From the NCBI GenBank assembly GCA_958295665.1, contig OY282558.1, forward strand, positions 352,637,034 to 352,701,033: DNA of 64,000 nucleotides, given 5' to 3'. A model generated the notes under the pieces. It made no database searches. It saw only the letters and a program-made list of their open reading frames with translations, and had not been told where the DNA came from. The translations under genes were made by a program, and so were the position numbers. Shown here piece after piece: positions 48,323-60,163 of this stretch (within the stretch, counting starts at the first letter, position 1; every line of letters begins with the position of its first letter). The DNA is from Tipula vernalis. Lineage: Eukaryota > Arthropoda > Insecta > Diptera > Tipulidae.

Positions 48323-50170
48323 CTAAATACGAAGAACACATTCATTTTCTTGCTCCTGGCAAAGTTCTTCCTCATGCTCATACGTTTCTTCCTCGTTATC
48401 AATAATCGATTTATAAAAACTTAAACTGATGTCTTCACGCCAGTTTTCTCCGTAATGCTTGGTTAAGAGTTTGTTGGCATCTGCAAGTTTCTCTGGTTTT
48501 ATTGTGGGTTTCTCGTTCAGAATATCTGGTAGAACCATAGACTCAATTCTAATATTTTTCTTAAAGACGGATTTTGCCACACCCATATCGGATTTATATG
48601 TGTATTCCTCGAGCATTGTTATTGATGTGTTGGCCGATGTTCTTTTAATATAAAATCTCTTTGATAGGTTAAATTTGAAGTGCCATTGTCCAGGAGCTTT
48701 AAAAATTTGCGCGCTTGCCTCTTTCCAATTTTTTATTGGGCAATCATTCAATGCATGTTTGATCAGAGTTCCATGGTCTTTGTACATCTCAAAATAGTCG
48801 CTCACGTGCAAAATTGTTTATTTTGATCTGACTCTTTTCTCTAGTTGAGCGAACACACGATCTGGTGTAATATAAGAGTGATCAGGCACGGGATAAATCA
48901 GTTCAATTTCTCGTATATGCTGAGGAGCTTGATTGTGAAGCTAATAAGAAATCATTCCCATCATAGCTTGATTTTTATTTTGACCCCCGCACCCTTCGCA
49001 TATAAATCGAATTTTGTTTGCATTGCTCTTAAAAACTGTATTAACCAATCTATGATGCACTGCTGAAGCTAGCTCGTTACATCCTTTCGGACGAAGATTT
49101 TCAGTCCACAGGTATAGAAATACATTATCTTGCCTTAGTGGGGACCGAGAAGATCCTTGAACAATAGCGAAATTAAAAAGGTACAGCTGCCGACTAAAAT
49201 AAGCGGCTTGGTCCGGAAGCTTGGGTAGCAGCATGTTCTTCTGGCAGTCGAACGAAAATGTAACAATATTGGGAGATTCCTCGCGGGCTAATTCAAAGAA
49301 CGCTTTAGCTCGTAATTTATGCACTCGTGACTGAACCAAAAGGTTGTTTTTTTTTAGATTGAATTTTCTCCAATTTTATCTGCTCCTTCAGCATTAAGCA
49401 AGTAGAACACTGGTCGCTTGATGGCATTTTAAATCCAGTATTAAAATTGTTATTGAAGGCATTTCTAAAATAGCTGAGCTTGACGTGTAATTCCGTATGT
49501 GGATTTTATGTAGTCTCTGACCATTCGAGTGACAGACAACTCGCCAGGTAAATACTGCCGCGCAGATGACTTCGACCGGTAATAGTGAATGTCTACGGCT
49601 TTATACTTGCTTATGTATGTAATAACGCTTTCCTTCTTCATGAGAAATTTGGCAGTAATTCTATCGCCCCTTCGGTTCTCTTTTGGAGCATTTCCGGAAT
49701 GAAAATGCCGTGCGCAGCCCCTTTAACTCGTTAATTCGATACTCGTAAAACATTTAAAAATGTTGCTTTGCAGACCCTAATTAGCTTGCCGTTACTTTTT
49801 CGTACGTAATGCTGCGTGCGAAACGTTTTTGGTGGACCTCCTTTTCGCCGGTCGGTTCGTTTTGGAGCGTGAATTATTGTGTTCGCCAGAATAAATGCGT
49901 CCTGTAATGCTTTACTATTTGAATCGTAAAAGCTTTTCCAAAATTTGTACAAATCGGTCCCGCGTAGATCTTTACACTTAAATGTAATGCTTTTGTGTTG
50001 ACCCTTTGGATGTTTTGGGAGACCTTTAGGCTTCAGTCTGGAGTAAATTAATAAACAGTCAGTCCGATGAGACTTATTTGAATTTTTCCAAAAGTTTCTT
50101 ACCTGGCCTGTTTTTCTTTCTCTCTTTTCCAATTTTTTTTATTAATTGACCGCTTTCTCGCTTTCGCCCC
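48323..50170 (-). pseudogene. Unclassified transposase-like protein (DUF7869-like)
   Basis: Read on minus: an N-terminal basic region (50132-49731: KERKTGQ-like start, HYVRKSNGKLIRVCK); a broken middle (49725-49340) with LHVKLSYFRNAFNNNFNTGF and a Cys pair SSDQCSTCLMLKEQ; then 49339-48941 with VTFSFDCQKNMLLPKLPDQA, FSRQLYLFNFAIV, NVFLYLWTENLRPKGCNEL and ICEGCGGQNKN; then PDHSYITPDRVFAQLEKRV and the C-terminal 48811-48323. The order SFDCQK ... GGQNKN ... HS-x5-D-x3-LE recurs in many animal repeat-encoded proteins that I recall being labelled DUF7869. An RNase H-like D-D-E enzyme is my inference. About six breaks make it a pseudogene. Confidence 0.55.
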
Positions 50171-50605
50171 TTCCGGTACTACTTTAAGAAAATTGTTTTC
50201 CATATTATTATAACATACACACTAAAAATTAATTTTAAAAATATTCACTAACTTTACGCACAACAGTAGCACACTTCTAGCCTACACCGCCGCAAAAACT
50301 AAAATGAATTAAAAAAAAACTTTACGAAAAAATCTCAATTGGGAAAACCCCGAAATATCACACGCACTGGATTGTTTACCGCTATTTATTCTACAATACT
50401 TCGAAAATGTACAAACCGCATCGATTAAAAATAGAAATGAATACTTTTTTCAATTTTTTACTTTTCACAGTTGAAATTTTGCTACCACCGAGAAAACATT
50501 TAAATAGTTTACTTACTTGTGTGAAAAGTTGAATCAGCAGTTTAAATATTTTTTTTATTTTTTTTATTTTTAAATATTGTGATGTGAAAAATAAGTGAAA
50601 TCGTG
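50171..50605. other. Boundary region between the transposase-like remnant and the LINE
   Basis: No gene. It probably includes the 5' untranslated region of the Jockey element, but its exact 5' end cannot be fixed. Confidence 0.35.
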
Positions 50606-52151
50606 ATGTCCTCACCTCCGCATCAAGTAAAAAAGGCTGGGCCAAATCTGCAACACAGCGATGTCTACGAGCGATTTGCCACCGAACGTCACGATCCCAG
50701 ATATTTTTAATAAAAATACAAAAGTGCAGCATAGTCCAAAGAGACAATAAATTTTAAATGTTCAAAAAATTACCTTACCAGGCAATTTAAATCAAAGTGA
50801 AATTATTAATTTAAATAACATTGGTGTGATGAACCGTAACGAAACTTTAAAAGTGCATCGTCGCCAAATATTGACGATAAAACAAACAATGGCAGTGCAT
50901 CGACATCAGATGACATTAAAATAAACAGTGATGTAGGTCAGTGTTTAGTGCAAACGGAAATAGACCGGTATATTACTGTCCGATAAAAACGAAGAAGAAG
51001 CCCTAGATTAGCGGCCAGTGCAAGCGCGAATAAATTCACTAAGCTAGCTAGCGTTGAATTAACGCATGGTAATAGGTATTCTTGCTTGGTTGTTGACGAG
51101 CCGACGCCCGAAAAAATTTTAAAAGCTGAGAAGCCGCCACCAATATATTTGAAGGAAGAATCAAATAGAGAAATTGCTAAAATGATCGAGTTTATTACTG
51201 AAGGTGCATTTTATATTTCCGGGATCAAAAGAGGAGATATAAAAGAAACAAAAATTCAACCGCTCAATATTGATGCTTACAGAGCGTTAATTAAACATTT
51301 TGACCAAGTTGGTAAACATTACTACACGTATCAACTAAAGAGCCAAAAAGTATTGGTTGTTGTGTTAAAAGGAATAGAAAGTTACGTGGATGCAAACGAA
51401 ATACAAGCTGCTCTCGCTGAAAAAGGTTTCCAGTGCAAAACTATTACCAATATTTTTAATCGGGAGAAGGTTCCTCAGCCATTGTTTCGTCTGGAATTAG
51501 AACCAGACAATAAAAAGGTTGAAGGCAACCAAGCAATATTTGACCTAAAATATCGACTGCACAGAAGGGTTACCATCGAGGAACCCAGGAAAAGAAATAG
51601 GCCGGTACAGTGCGTTAAGTGCCAAGCATATGGGCACACTAGAGCATATTGCACTTTGAACGATGTGTGTGTTATATGTGGTAAACTCCATAATTTAAAG
51701 GTTTGCAATAAAGCAAAAAAGGAAGCATCAGTGAGAAAATGCAGCAACTGCGATGGAAATCATACAGCTAATTATAGAGGGTGCCCAATTTATCTAGAAT
51801 TGAAAAGGAGAATCAATCCAAAGCAGCGAGCAGAACAACGAATCCTTAATCTTCATTCTTCAGCTAGAAAAGAAGCACGACCAGAAATTCTAAACACAAA
51901 CGCCCAAAATGGAAAACAGTAAACAAAACGCAAATGTAAACGGCAGCGTGCACCAAGGGGTTACATACGCAAGTGTTCTTAAAGATACCGCTCCTAAAGT
52001 TCAAGCAAAAGAAGAGGGAAACATCTCAACAGCTTTAAATAAATTGACTAATATGATGCAAAGCTTCATGGCGATGATGGAGAGAACCATGGATCTAATG
52101 ATGCAGAATATGAGCACGCTGATGCAGATAGTCGTAAAAAGCCAGAAATGA
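50606..52151 (+). pseudogene. Jockey ORF1 (Gag-like, zinc knuckles), frameshifted
   Basis: RNA-binding Gag-like protein. The likely start is MSSPPHQVKKAGPN at 50606; it shifts frame near 50660 and again before 51066. The open core (51086-51922) has the RRM-like PRE_C2HC region (YYTYQLKSQKVLVVVLKGIE, IQAALAEKGFQCKTITNIFN), then three Cys/His knuckles (CVKCQAYGHTRAYC, CVICGKLHNLKVC, CSNCDGNHTANYRGC). The C-terminal part continues in another frame to 52151 (VTYASVLK; Met-rich MMQSFMAMMERTMDLMMQN). Confidence 0.87.
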
Positions 52152-55053
52152 CCATCATCAAAATAGCCATATGGAATGCAAACGGCCTAGCACAACATAA
52201 AGCGGAGGTACACGCATTTCTCACTGAGACACTGAGAGATTCACATAATGTTAATATCAGAAACACGCTTCACCAAAAATAGCTATTTCAAAATTAATGG
52301 GTACTCTATTTATGACACCAAGCACCCAGATGGTAAAGCACATGGAGGCACTGCTGTATTGATAAAGCGAAGATTAAAACACTACGAACTTACGAAATAT
52401 GAGAAAGAACATATACAATCAACGAGCATCTGTCTGCAGGAGTGGTCTGGAAACTGCGTCATATCGGCAGTGTACTGCCCTCCAAAACATGCTATAAAAA
52501 ACTCCAGTTCTTGGATTATCTCAGCCAGCTGGGTAATAAATTTCTTGCGGGCGGTGATTACAACGCCAAACATACTCATTGGGGTTCCAGATTAACATCG
52601 CCGAAAGGCAAACAACTTTATGATGCTATAGAGGAACAGTCCCTGGATTATTTATCTGCCGGTAACCCAACTTACTGGCCCACAGATAAAAAGAAAATTC
52701 CTGATCTAATTGACTTTTGTGTAACTAAGGGCATTCCAAGTACATACGCTAAGGCCACCGATTGCTATGATCTGTCTTCTGATCACTCACTGGTAATAGT
52801 AACATTGAGTTCTGATGTCTTAAGGAACGAAATACCGAACCGTCTTACAAACAAGAAAACTAATTGGGATCAATATAGGAGGCTAGTCGAACAAACGTGT
52901 CTACTTAATATTCCTCTGATCACACCAGCTGATATTGATGCGGCGGCAGAAAATCTAAAAGATGTCATGACATTATCTGCTAGAAAGGCTACACCCAGCA
53001 TAAGTAATTCGGAAAAAGTTAATAAACTGTCACATAATACACAGGAACTAATCCAGGAAAAGCGAAAAACTCGCCGTCAATGGCAGCAAACCAAACCACC
53101 ATTATTAAAATGGAAATTAAATCGAGTTATTAAGGCCCTAAGATTTGCTTTGAGCGAAGAAGAAAACCAGCGCGTAAAGAACTACTTAATTGAGCTCTCG
53201 GCAACCGAGAGGACAGATTATTCTTTGTGGAAGGCAACAATAAATTTAAAAAGGCCAACAAATTCGAATCCACCGATTAGACTACCAACTGGAAATTGGG
53301 CAAGAAGGGATGAAGAAAAAGCCAATGCTTTTGCTGCTCATCTAACAACAGTATTCGTCCCGCACGAAGAAGATAATTATTTCGTGCTACCCCATCCAAC
53401 GGATGATGGTTTATTCTACAAACCTATAAAGTATAACTGGAAGAAAGTTAAAAATACAATTAAAAGTTATGCATAAGCCAGAAAAAGGCACCAGGACATG
53501 ATCTAATTACTGGAAAAATGATAAGGGAGTTGCCAGATAAATGCATAAAACTAATAACATTTGTATTCAACGCGATCATGCAAACCAGTTATATTCCTCA
53601 GAAATGGAAGATATCTTGGATCACAATGATTTATAAGCCAGAAAAAAATGAAACGCAAATCTCATCATATCGTCCAATAAGTATGCTGCCCACAATCTCA
53701 AAGCTATTTGAAAAAATGTTACCAACGAAATTGAAACCAATATTAGAAGAACGGCGCGTTATTCCAGACCATCAATTTGGATTCCGAAACCAACATGGTA
53801 CTATAGAGCAAGCCCACAGAATTGTAAATGCAATCAAAATCACATTCGAGGAAAAGAAATATTGTGCTGCTGCCTTTTTGGATATCGCTCAAGCTTTTGA
53901 TAAAGTTTGGCACGATGGACTAATTTACAAAATTAAAGAGCTTCTACCGAAGAGATTTCACTCAGTTTTGGGAAACTATCTTCTTCAAAGGCAATACATG
54001 GTCAAACAAAACAGCGCAACTACTTTCTTAAATGATATTAATGCAGGTGTCCCGCAAGGCAGCGTTCTAGGACCAATATTATACTTGTTGTACACAGCTG
54101 ATATACCTGTAACCAACAAAGTATTGATATCAACATTTGCCGATGACACGGCCATCCTGGTGTCTCACACTAATCCTGAAATTGCCTCAAAGGAATTACA
54201 GAATCATTTAAACAAAGTCGCGGACTGGCTGAAGGCATGGCGAATAAAACATGGTGAATGAAAACAAATCAACTCATATCACATTCACGCTAAACAAACG
54301 CACCTGCCCACCAGTGAAATTAAACGATAAAAATATTCCTCAACAAACGAAGGTAAAATACTCAGGTTTACATCTGGATAGAAGGTTAACGTGGAAAAAT
54401 CATATTGAAACAAAGCGCAACCAAATAAAAATTACATTTTCCAAAATGAATTGGCTGATTGGAAGAAAATCTCAGTTGTCATTAGCCAATAAAGTTTTGG
54501 CACAGATTGGTTTTAGCTGTCTCACTTGACACGCGACGATAGCAAATTTTGGAAAAGGAAGATTTAATTTGTTTTTAAATTAAAATAGGAATTTACTTAT
54601 GTTTATTCAATTGTGTATTATGTTTGCAAATTTTGGAAAAGGAAGATTTAATGTTTTTTTAATTAAATAAACAGCGATTTTTAGTTATTAATATTTCCAC
54701 ACCAAGAAATAAATGGCGCCACTTTGACTGAGACAGCTAAAACCAATGTTAGCCAAGTTTTACTTTACAAAGCGATAATCAAACCCATATGGACATATGG
54801 TATTCAGTTATGGGGATCCACCAGCGCTTCAAACAGAGAACTCCTGCAACGAACCCAAGCGAAAATACTTCGCAGTATTACCAATGCTCCTTGGTACATT
54901 CGAAATAGTAATATACATCACGATCTTGGGATTAAAACCGTTAAAGAAACTATTAAAGAATTCAGTTCGAAATATTACTCAAAACTAGAAGCACATCCCA
55001 ACGAATTGGCCAGGGAGATACTAAAACAGCCGCGATTTAGACGTCTGAGATGA
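52148..55053 (+). pseudogene. Jockey ORF2 (endonuclease and reverse transcriptase), broken
   Basis: Makes the AP-like endonuclease and RT used for target-primed integration. Endonuclease pieces: KIAIWNANGLAQHKAEV (start 52148), a frameshift, ISETRFTKNSYFKINGYSIY, ISAVYCPP, a frameshift, FLAGGDYNAKHTHWGSR and SSDHSLVIV. RT: PGHDLITGKMIRELP, SSYRPISMLPTISKLFEKML, DHQFGFRNQHGT, AAFLDIAQAFDKVWHDGLIY, INAGVPQGSVLGPILYLLYT and the active site STFADDTAIL (FADD). Further shifts lie at about 53476 and 54258. After the MITE, VLLYKAIIKPIWTYGIQLWG ends the protein at 55053. Confidence 0.92.
54499..54754. mobile_element. 256-bp MITE in LINE ORF2, TSD AAGTTTT
   Basis: The ends read inward GGCACAGATTGGTTTTAGCT and GGCTAACATTGGTTTTAGCT. 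AAGTTTT flanks both sides (54492-54498, 54755-54761). Removing it restores the RT frame around KVLLYKAII. Inside, a ~30-bp motif (CAAATTTTGGAAAAGGAAGA) occurs twice. The 7-8 bp duplication suggests a hAT- or P-like parent, but this is not settled. Confidence 0.85.
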
Positions 55054-55713
55054 ACAGATCCACTCGAACTGATGAACCAGTGTAATCTAAATTAATTAAA
55101 TTGTGAGCACTAACAATAAGTATTAACATTGGTTACACTAGAAAGACTTAAAATATGTAATAATTTTTAGCTTAAGATTTGATTACTTCTTGTGAGTTTC
55201 TTATGTAGAAAGATTCAAGAATAAAGCCATTGGCAACATTTAAAAAAAAAAAAAAAATTCCATTCTGATATTCAGCTGTGGTGCAAATATCAACATAAAA
55301 TGGAAAAGATCACTTTATGCTACTTTTTTCAAAATGGAAAAGAGACCTTTTGATAAAACGGAATGGCGGAAAACAGACATTCTTGATACCAATACTAGTT
55401 TTCAAATAGACGTAAATCAAGGATAAAGGCACTTTTGTTAAATGTTTTGACTCGTAATCTATGCAGTAGTGAAAAAGAAACAAGATGGCGCTGTCAACTC
55501 AATTTTTTTTTAAATGACTAAGATGACCTTTTGCTTCTGATAGACACAATTGTTGTTTAAAGAAAGCAAAGACTAATAAACACAGAGTCAGAGTACTAAC
55601 TCACGTGCAAGTCTACCGAAAATGTAAAAAATTCTGCCTCTCGCAAAAATCATACATAATATTTCATAAAAATATAAATACTGATGTTAATCAAATAATA
55701 ATGTAGTTAAAAT

Positions 55714-55729
55714 CCCCCCCCCCCCCCCC
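55714..55729. repeat. Poly-C run (16 bases)
   Basis: Sixteen consecutive C followed by a run of A. It could be a real homopolymer or an assembly artefact. Confidence 0.85.
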
Positions 55730-56131
55730 AAAAAAAATAATAATAATTAAATTGCAATCGTTAACTCATCCAAGAGATTTATAAAATTAAATAATTTTAA
55801 TTGGAAAAAGCGCAATTTTTAAATTACAACAAATAAAAGTAAATTAATTAAAAATTTATCAACAATGATTAAATAATTTGGAGCACAATTTCATTTTTCG
55901 ATTGAATTTATTGTTTACGAAAATATGTAATTTACACACAAAAACAATTTTTTAATTTGTATTTCTATTTATTTTAATTTAATTATATATTTTTTTTTTA
56001 ATTGGCTGATAATATCAAATTTTCACTATTAAATGTGTATTGTAACGGTGCAAATTGTAAATTTTACATTACAAGTCAAACATATTTAATTTAAATAAAA
56101 AAACAATTGTATCATCTATTGTTTTGATCCT

Positions 56132-56222
56132 GGATGAAGTGATTAAAACAAAGTAAATGCTTTTATGTTTACATAAAAAATGTAAGTATAAAAGCATTTA
56201 CTTTTTCTTATTCACTTCACCC
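56132..56222. repeat. Near-perfect hairpin (~91 bp)
   Basis: The arm GAAGTGATTAAAACAAAGTA continuing AATGCTTTTAT is mirrored by ATAAAAGCATTTACTTTTTC continuing TTATTCACTTC. The stem is about 35-40 bp and the loop includes ACATAAAAAATGT. It may be a tiny MITE or a hairpin RNA precursor. Confidence 0.65.
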
Positions 56223-57487
56223 ATTGTCTTTTAGAGGCATCATCTAAAGCGAAATTGCTTCATTTAGCAATTTTGTTTAGAATAAAAAATCTTACAGAAC
56301 GCGGCGCTGCTTTCAAAATTCTGCTTTATCAAAAGCCTGCCAAAAAACCCACACTGCTAAAGAATAAATAGTTCCGTATAATAATATATTGAATCTTGCC
56401 ATCCGGCATTTATATCTAAAATGCTGGCTATATCCGTACTTGTACCTTGGCCCTTGGAAGTAAAATTGAAAACAATACACATTGAAATGATGGAAACAAT
56501 TTTCATCTTACATAATTAAGAAACTATGTATGAAATTTATGATTTTCAGTGGAGTATAATTCGCTCTTGAGGTTGAATACTAATTTAACGCCCACAAATT
56601 AGAAAATATTACAAAAAAATTATAATTTCCATTTGCTTTTCTTTGGCTTTTCCAAGCATCGAGTGGTTGTACGTCAATTACTGTTTTTATTAATGTTATT
56701 GATAACATAGGTGTTGACTCTACGAGTAAATTTTTTTGATCAAGTATAAAATATAATCTATATATGTATGTATATATAAAAATGAATGTTTGTCTGTGCC
56801 CTTTAAAAAATCGTAAACTATGCATTTGATCATGTGATGATCTTTAGCAAAGTTGTTGTGCATGAGCCCACGAAGGTTTCTGAGTTGGCGCCACTGTCAT
56901 TCCAATGAATTTCATATATTGCCGTGACAGTTCATGCTGATTTGAATTGAAACGAAAACAGCGAACGAATGATGACGTTTCGAGTTGTGGGTGACATAAG
57001 AATTTATGTAAATTGTGAAATTCATGTCCGGCTCACATTGAACCATGGACGGATAACGTTATATAACGTTACCCGAATAACGTTAAAAAACGCTAAAATT
57101 GCGAAGTTTTTCAAGAAAACGTAACCAAACCCATTACGTTATGTTATAATGTAACCATAACAGATAACTTTATAAAATTTAGAAATAACCAAATAAAATA
57201 ACATTATAAAAAATGTTTTTGTTACTTTCTCATGGGTCGCGTATATCCACCTGACCAACATATGAATGAGATAAATATATGTATATACATAGATTGTTAA
57301 TATCTAATTAAAAATAATAATAATAATTTCGGTGACACCAAATTATACAATTATCAACTATATTTTAACTGCTTATTTTAATTAATAAATTTGAAACTAT
57401 TAAATGTGATCGAAAAATAGACGAAATCAAATAATAAATTTTTATTCACTCTAATTTTGCTAAATTTCGATATATTTTTAATTCCTG

Positions 57488-59443
57488 GACCCTATTGCAC
57501 CAACTACTTATCACTTATTACTTATCAACTTATCATAATTTTTGATAATTTTCTGTTGTACCAAATTGAAATTTGAGAAGTATTTAATTAAGTTATAATA
57601 AGTGATAAGCACTCACTTATCAAAATTAAGTTGCACCAATTTGCGAAATGATATATGATCAGTAATATTTTGATAAGCGATAAGTTCGAGGTTTTTGATA
57701 ATTTTTTCGTAGTTCTGTTGCACCAAAAGTTTTAACTTATCAATAATCGACTACTTTAATGATAACTTATCAAAAATATCAATAAGAAAAATTTCACTAC
57801 TCAAAAAATTTGATAAGAGCTACAAATTTTAGTGGTATGACGGAAGTCTGTTAAAAACGTATTTTTTTCTGTTATTGGTAAGATGAGAACTTTTGTTCAA
57901 TTTTAAAAGAGTACAAACACATTTTTCAATAAAATTATTTATTATTCAAATGAATATATTTCAAGTGTATATTAATTTCAAAATTTATACCGCTATTTTA
58001 TTGTATTCTAATGAATTATTATATTAAGTCAAAGTAAGAGGTAAGACAGTTGATTTCGATATTTTAAAATTGATATAAAACTATCAAATATAGGTATTAT
58101 ATCAACTTTAGTGAACAAAAACTGAAATTTATTAAACGAAAAAATAATTTTTATAAATAAATGCGTCGGTTCGAAAGATTATTCGAGGATGAAAACGAAA
58201 GAAGAAATCGTGTAGTGAAAGCCAGAACCAAATATTCTCTGGACTCGCGAGTGATAAAATATTTTCGTTTGTCACATGAACAAATTGAGCACGTATTATT
58301 AAAAATCGGACCAAATTTGCACTATGGAAGCGACCGAAACTGCGCATTGGGTCCTCTATTGCAGCTATTAACAACACTGCATTGGTTAGGAATATCCAGG
58401 ATAGAAGTTTCTTGAGTTGGGTGGTTACCCTCAGGTAGCTGGTTGCTTCGATGGAACAATGATTAATATAGATGCACCTACGGTCAATGAAGAACACTTT
58501 GCGAATCGACATGGAAAATATTCACTGAATGCAATGATGGTGTGTGGCCCAGACCACAGCTTTTATGCATTAAATTCAAATTGGCCAGGTAGTGTCCATG
58601 ACTCCAGAGTATTGCCATATACAAGGCTCACTATTTAGGAATTTTGAGTCTTGTTTTTGCCCGTTCCTCGGTGCTGTCATTTTGGGTGATAGTGCTTCCC
58701 CTTAAAGATTGGCTTAACCCACCAATGCGAAGAAATCCGAATGATGCAATAGAACAAAGAAACAACTGTCGTGCTCATAAGCGGACGAGACGAATAGTGG
58801 AAAATCAGTTTTGGTTTGTACATGACGATTACAATTTTTGTAAAATGTAGTTAAATTCAATTTATTTGTTAATAGGAATTCTCTTAACTCATTTGTTATG
58901 AAAATAAATTGTTTACGTTTAAGTACTGCTGAAAAATTATTTACAGTTAGAAAAGAGAATTTATTTTAAAAGCAACAAAAGAAAAGTTTTACAATTGATT
59001 CTAAACACTGAAATAAGAACTCTCAATTGAGAAAGGTTTCTCTTCATGTATTATTATATAAATGCAAAATTGTTGTTGTTATTAAATTACAGAATAACAA
59101 TTTTTTAACTGTTTTGCTATATAGGTACAAAACCATTGTTTAACATATAAAATGTGCGGAAAGCACATTTTGCAAACACTATCACATTCATAGTATTTTG
59201 GTATATGGTAGATCATTACAACTTATCATAAAAATTTGATAATTCGTCAATTGATAAGTTATAGACAATCTGATGTGCAATGCTTATCACTTATCATTAT
59301 CAAAATTTGATAAGTTTTCAAATTGATAAGTGAGTGAGATTTTGTTATTTTTGGTGAAACACTTATCACTTATCATTATCAAAAAAACTAACTTATGATA
59401 AGTTGATAAGTAATAAGTGATAAGTAGTTGGTGCAATAGGGCC
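57488..59443. mobile_element. PIF/Harbinger-like element with TSD CTG
   Basis: The ends read inward GACCCTATTGCACCAACTAC and GGCCCTATTGCACCAACTAC, inverted for about 50 bp and made of CTTATCACTTATTACTTATC-like repeats. CTG flanks both sides (57485-57487, 59444-59446). The interior has further TTATCA/TGATAA arrays and a damaged HARBI1-like transposase on plus. It sits inside the hAT-like element. Confidence 0.88.
58161..58850 (+). pseudogene. HARBI1-like transposase, internally deleted
   Basis: N-terminal part MRRFERLFEDENERRNR to LLQLLTTLHWLGISR (58161-58400). Near 58400 a deletion removes the helix-turn-helix and linker, and a frameshift leads to GYPQVAGCFDGTMINIDAP (first catalytic D). NSNWPGSVHDSRVL follows. 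After another shift, the second-D region (GDSASPLKDWLNPPM-like, near 58685) and the glutamate region (AHKRTRRIVENQFW, near 58775) are read. The C-terminus is lost at about 58850. The family is the PIF/Harbinger DDE nuclease, cut well below its usual ~350-400 residues. Confidence 0.85.
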
Positions 59444-60163
59444 CTGGTAGCATTATTAAACACTGGAACTGCCGATCGGTCAAAATTACGGATTATACAT
59501 TTATGGAATTCACTTTATTTCCTCATCCTTGAATCTTCATTTTGACTGATCGTTAGTGACAGTGTTAAAACCTTACTAAAGAAAAGGTTAAAAATATATT
59601 TAACTTTAGATAACGTTATTTGTTCTATAACGTTAAACACATTATTTAATGCTAAATAACGTTATATAACGTAACGTTTCACATGATTTAAGGTTAAATA
59701 ACGTTATAACGTAATCAAAAAAAATTTGGGAATTTTTTCCAATAACGTAACGAAATCTTAAGGTTTTCCGATCCCTGCATTAACCAGACAATATTGTGCG
59801 TATTTTTATATTTGGGAGCGTTTTTCGAATAGTTTTATGCATTTCATTGTGAGTTAAATTAATAATTTAGATAAATAATTCAATCGAATTGAATTTTCGT
59901 AGTTTCCGTGAGCTGATTTTATTCATTCTCTACAGTGAATTCACGAAGATCATCGAATGTGTATGTGAAGGATCTAACTGCTGATTGACGTTCCGAACGC
60001 ATTTGCTGTGCAGTTTTTTTTCGGATATCATCGTGAGTGGAATTAAAATCGATTTCAACAATTCTCGAATGCTGATTTCACTTCAAATTTCCCTTAGCGA
60101 ATTGGTGATCACCGTCAATATTAACATTTCCATCCAAGTGACAAGCAATTGGCCGATGTACAG

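Larger units (their letters stand above)
50606..55257 (+). mobile_element. Jockey-clade non-LTR retrotransposon (LINE)
   Basis: Two overlapping reading frames (Gag-like ORF1, endonuclease-RT ORF2) and a 3' tail of 16 A (55242-55257) after an ATAAAG signal. ORF1 stop and ORF2 start overlap as ATGA (52148-52151), a typical Jockey-style coupling. A MITE splits the 3' part of ORF2. There is no long inverted or terminal repeat. It is moderately decayed, with about six lesions. Confidence 0.9.
55258..56756. other. Gene-free stretch between LINE and Helitron
   Basis: No supported gene. It contains a run of 16 C (55714-55729), unusual for such AT-rich DNA, and a perfect-looking hairpin (56132-56222). 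Confidence 0.5.
57044..59777. mobile_element. hAT-like non-autonomous element with a nested insertion
   Basis: The left end is CATGGACGGATAAC and the right end reads inward CAGGGATCGGAAAAC. Subterminal TAACGTTATA/ATAACGTTAT motifs are frequent on both sides (57050-57085, 59610-59715). Flanking CATTGAAC (57036-57043) and CATTAACC (59778-59785) match at 6 of 8 bases, a plausible decayed 8-bp duplication. Excluding the nested Harbinger-like element, it is about 780 bp long and non-coding. Confidence 0.6.

Noticed and set aside
58132..58512. 126-codon minus-strand gene
   Set aside because: Antisense to the HARBI1-like transposase remnant.
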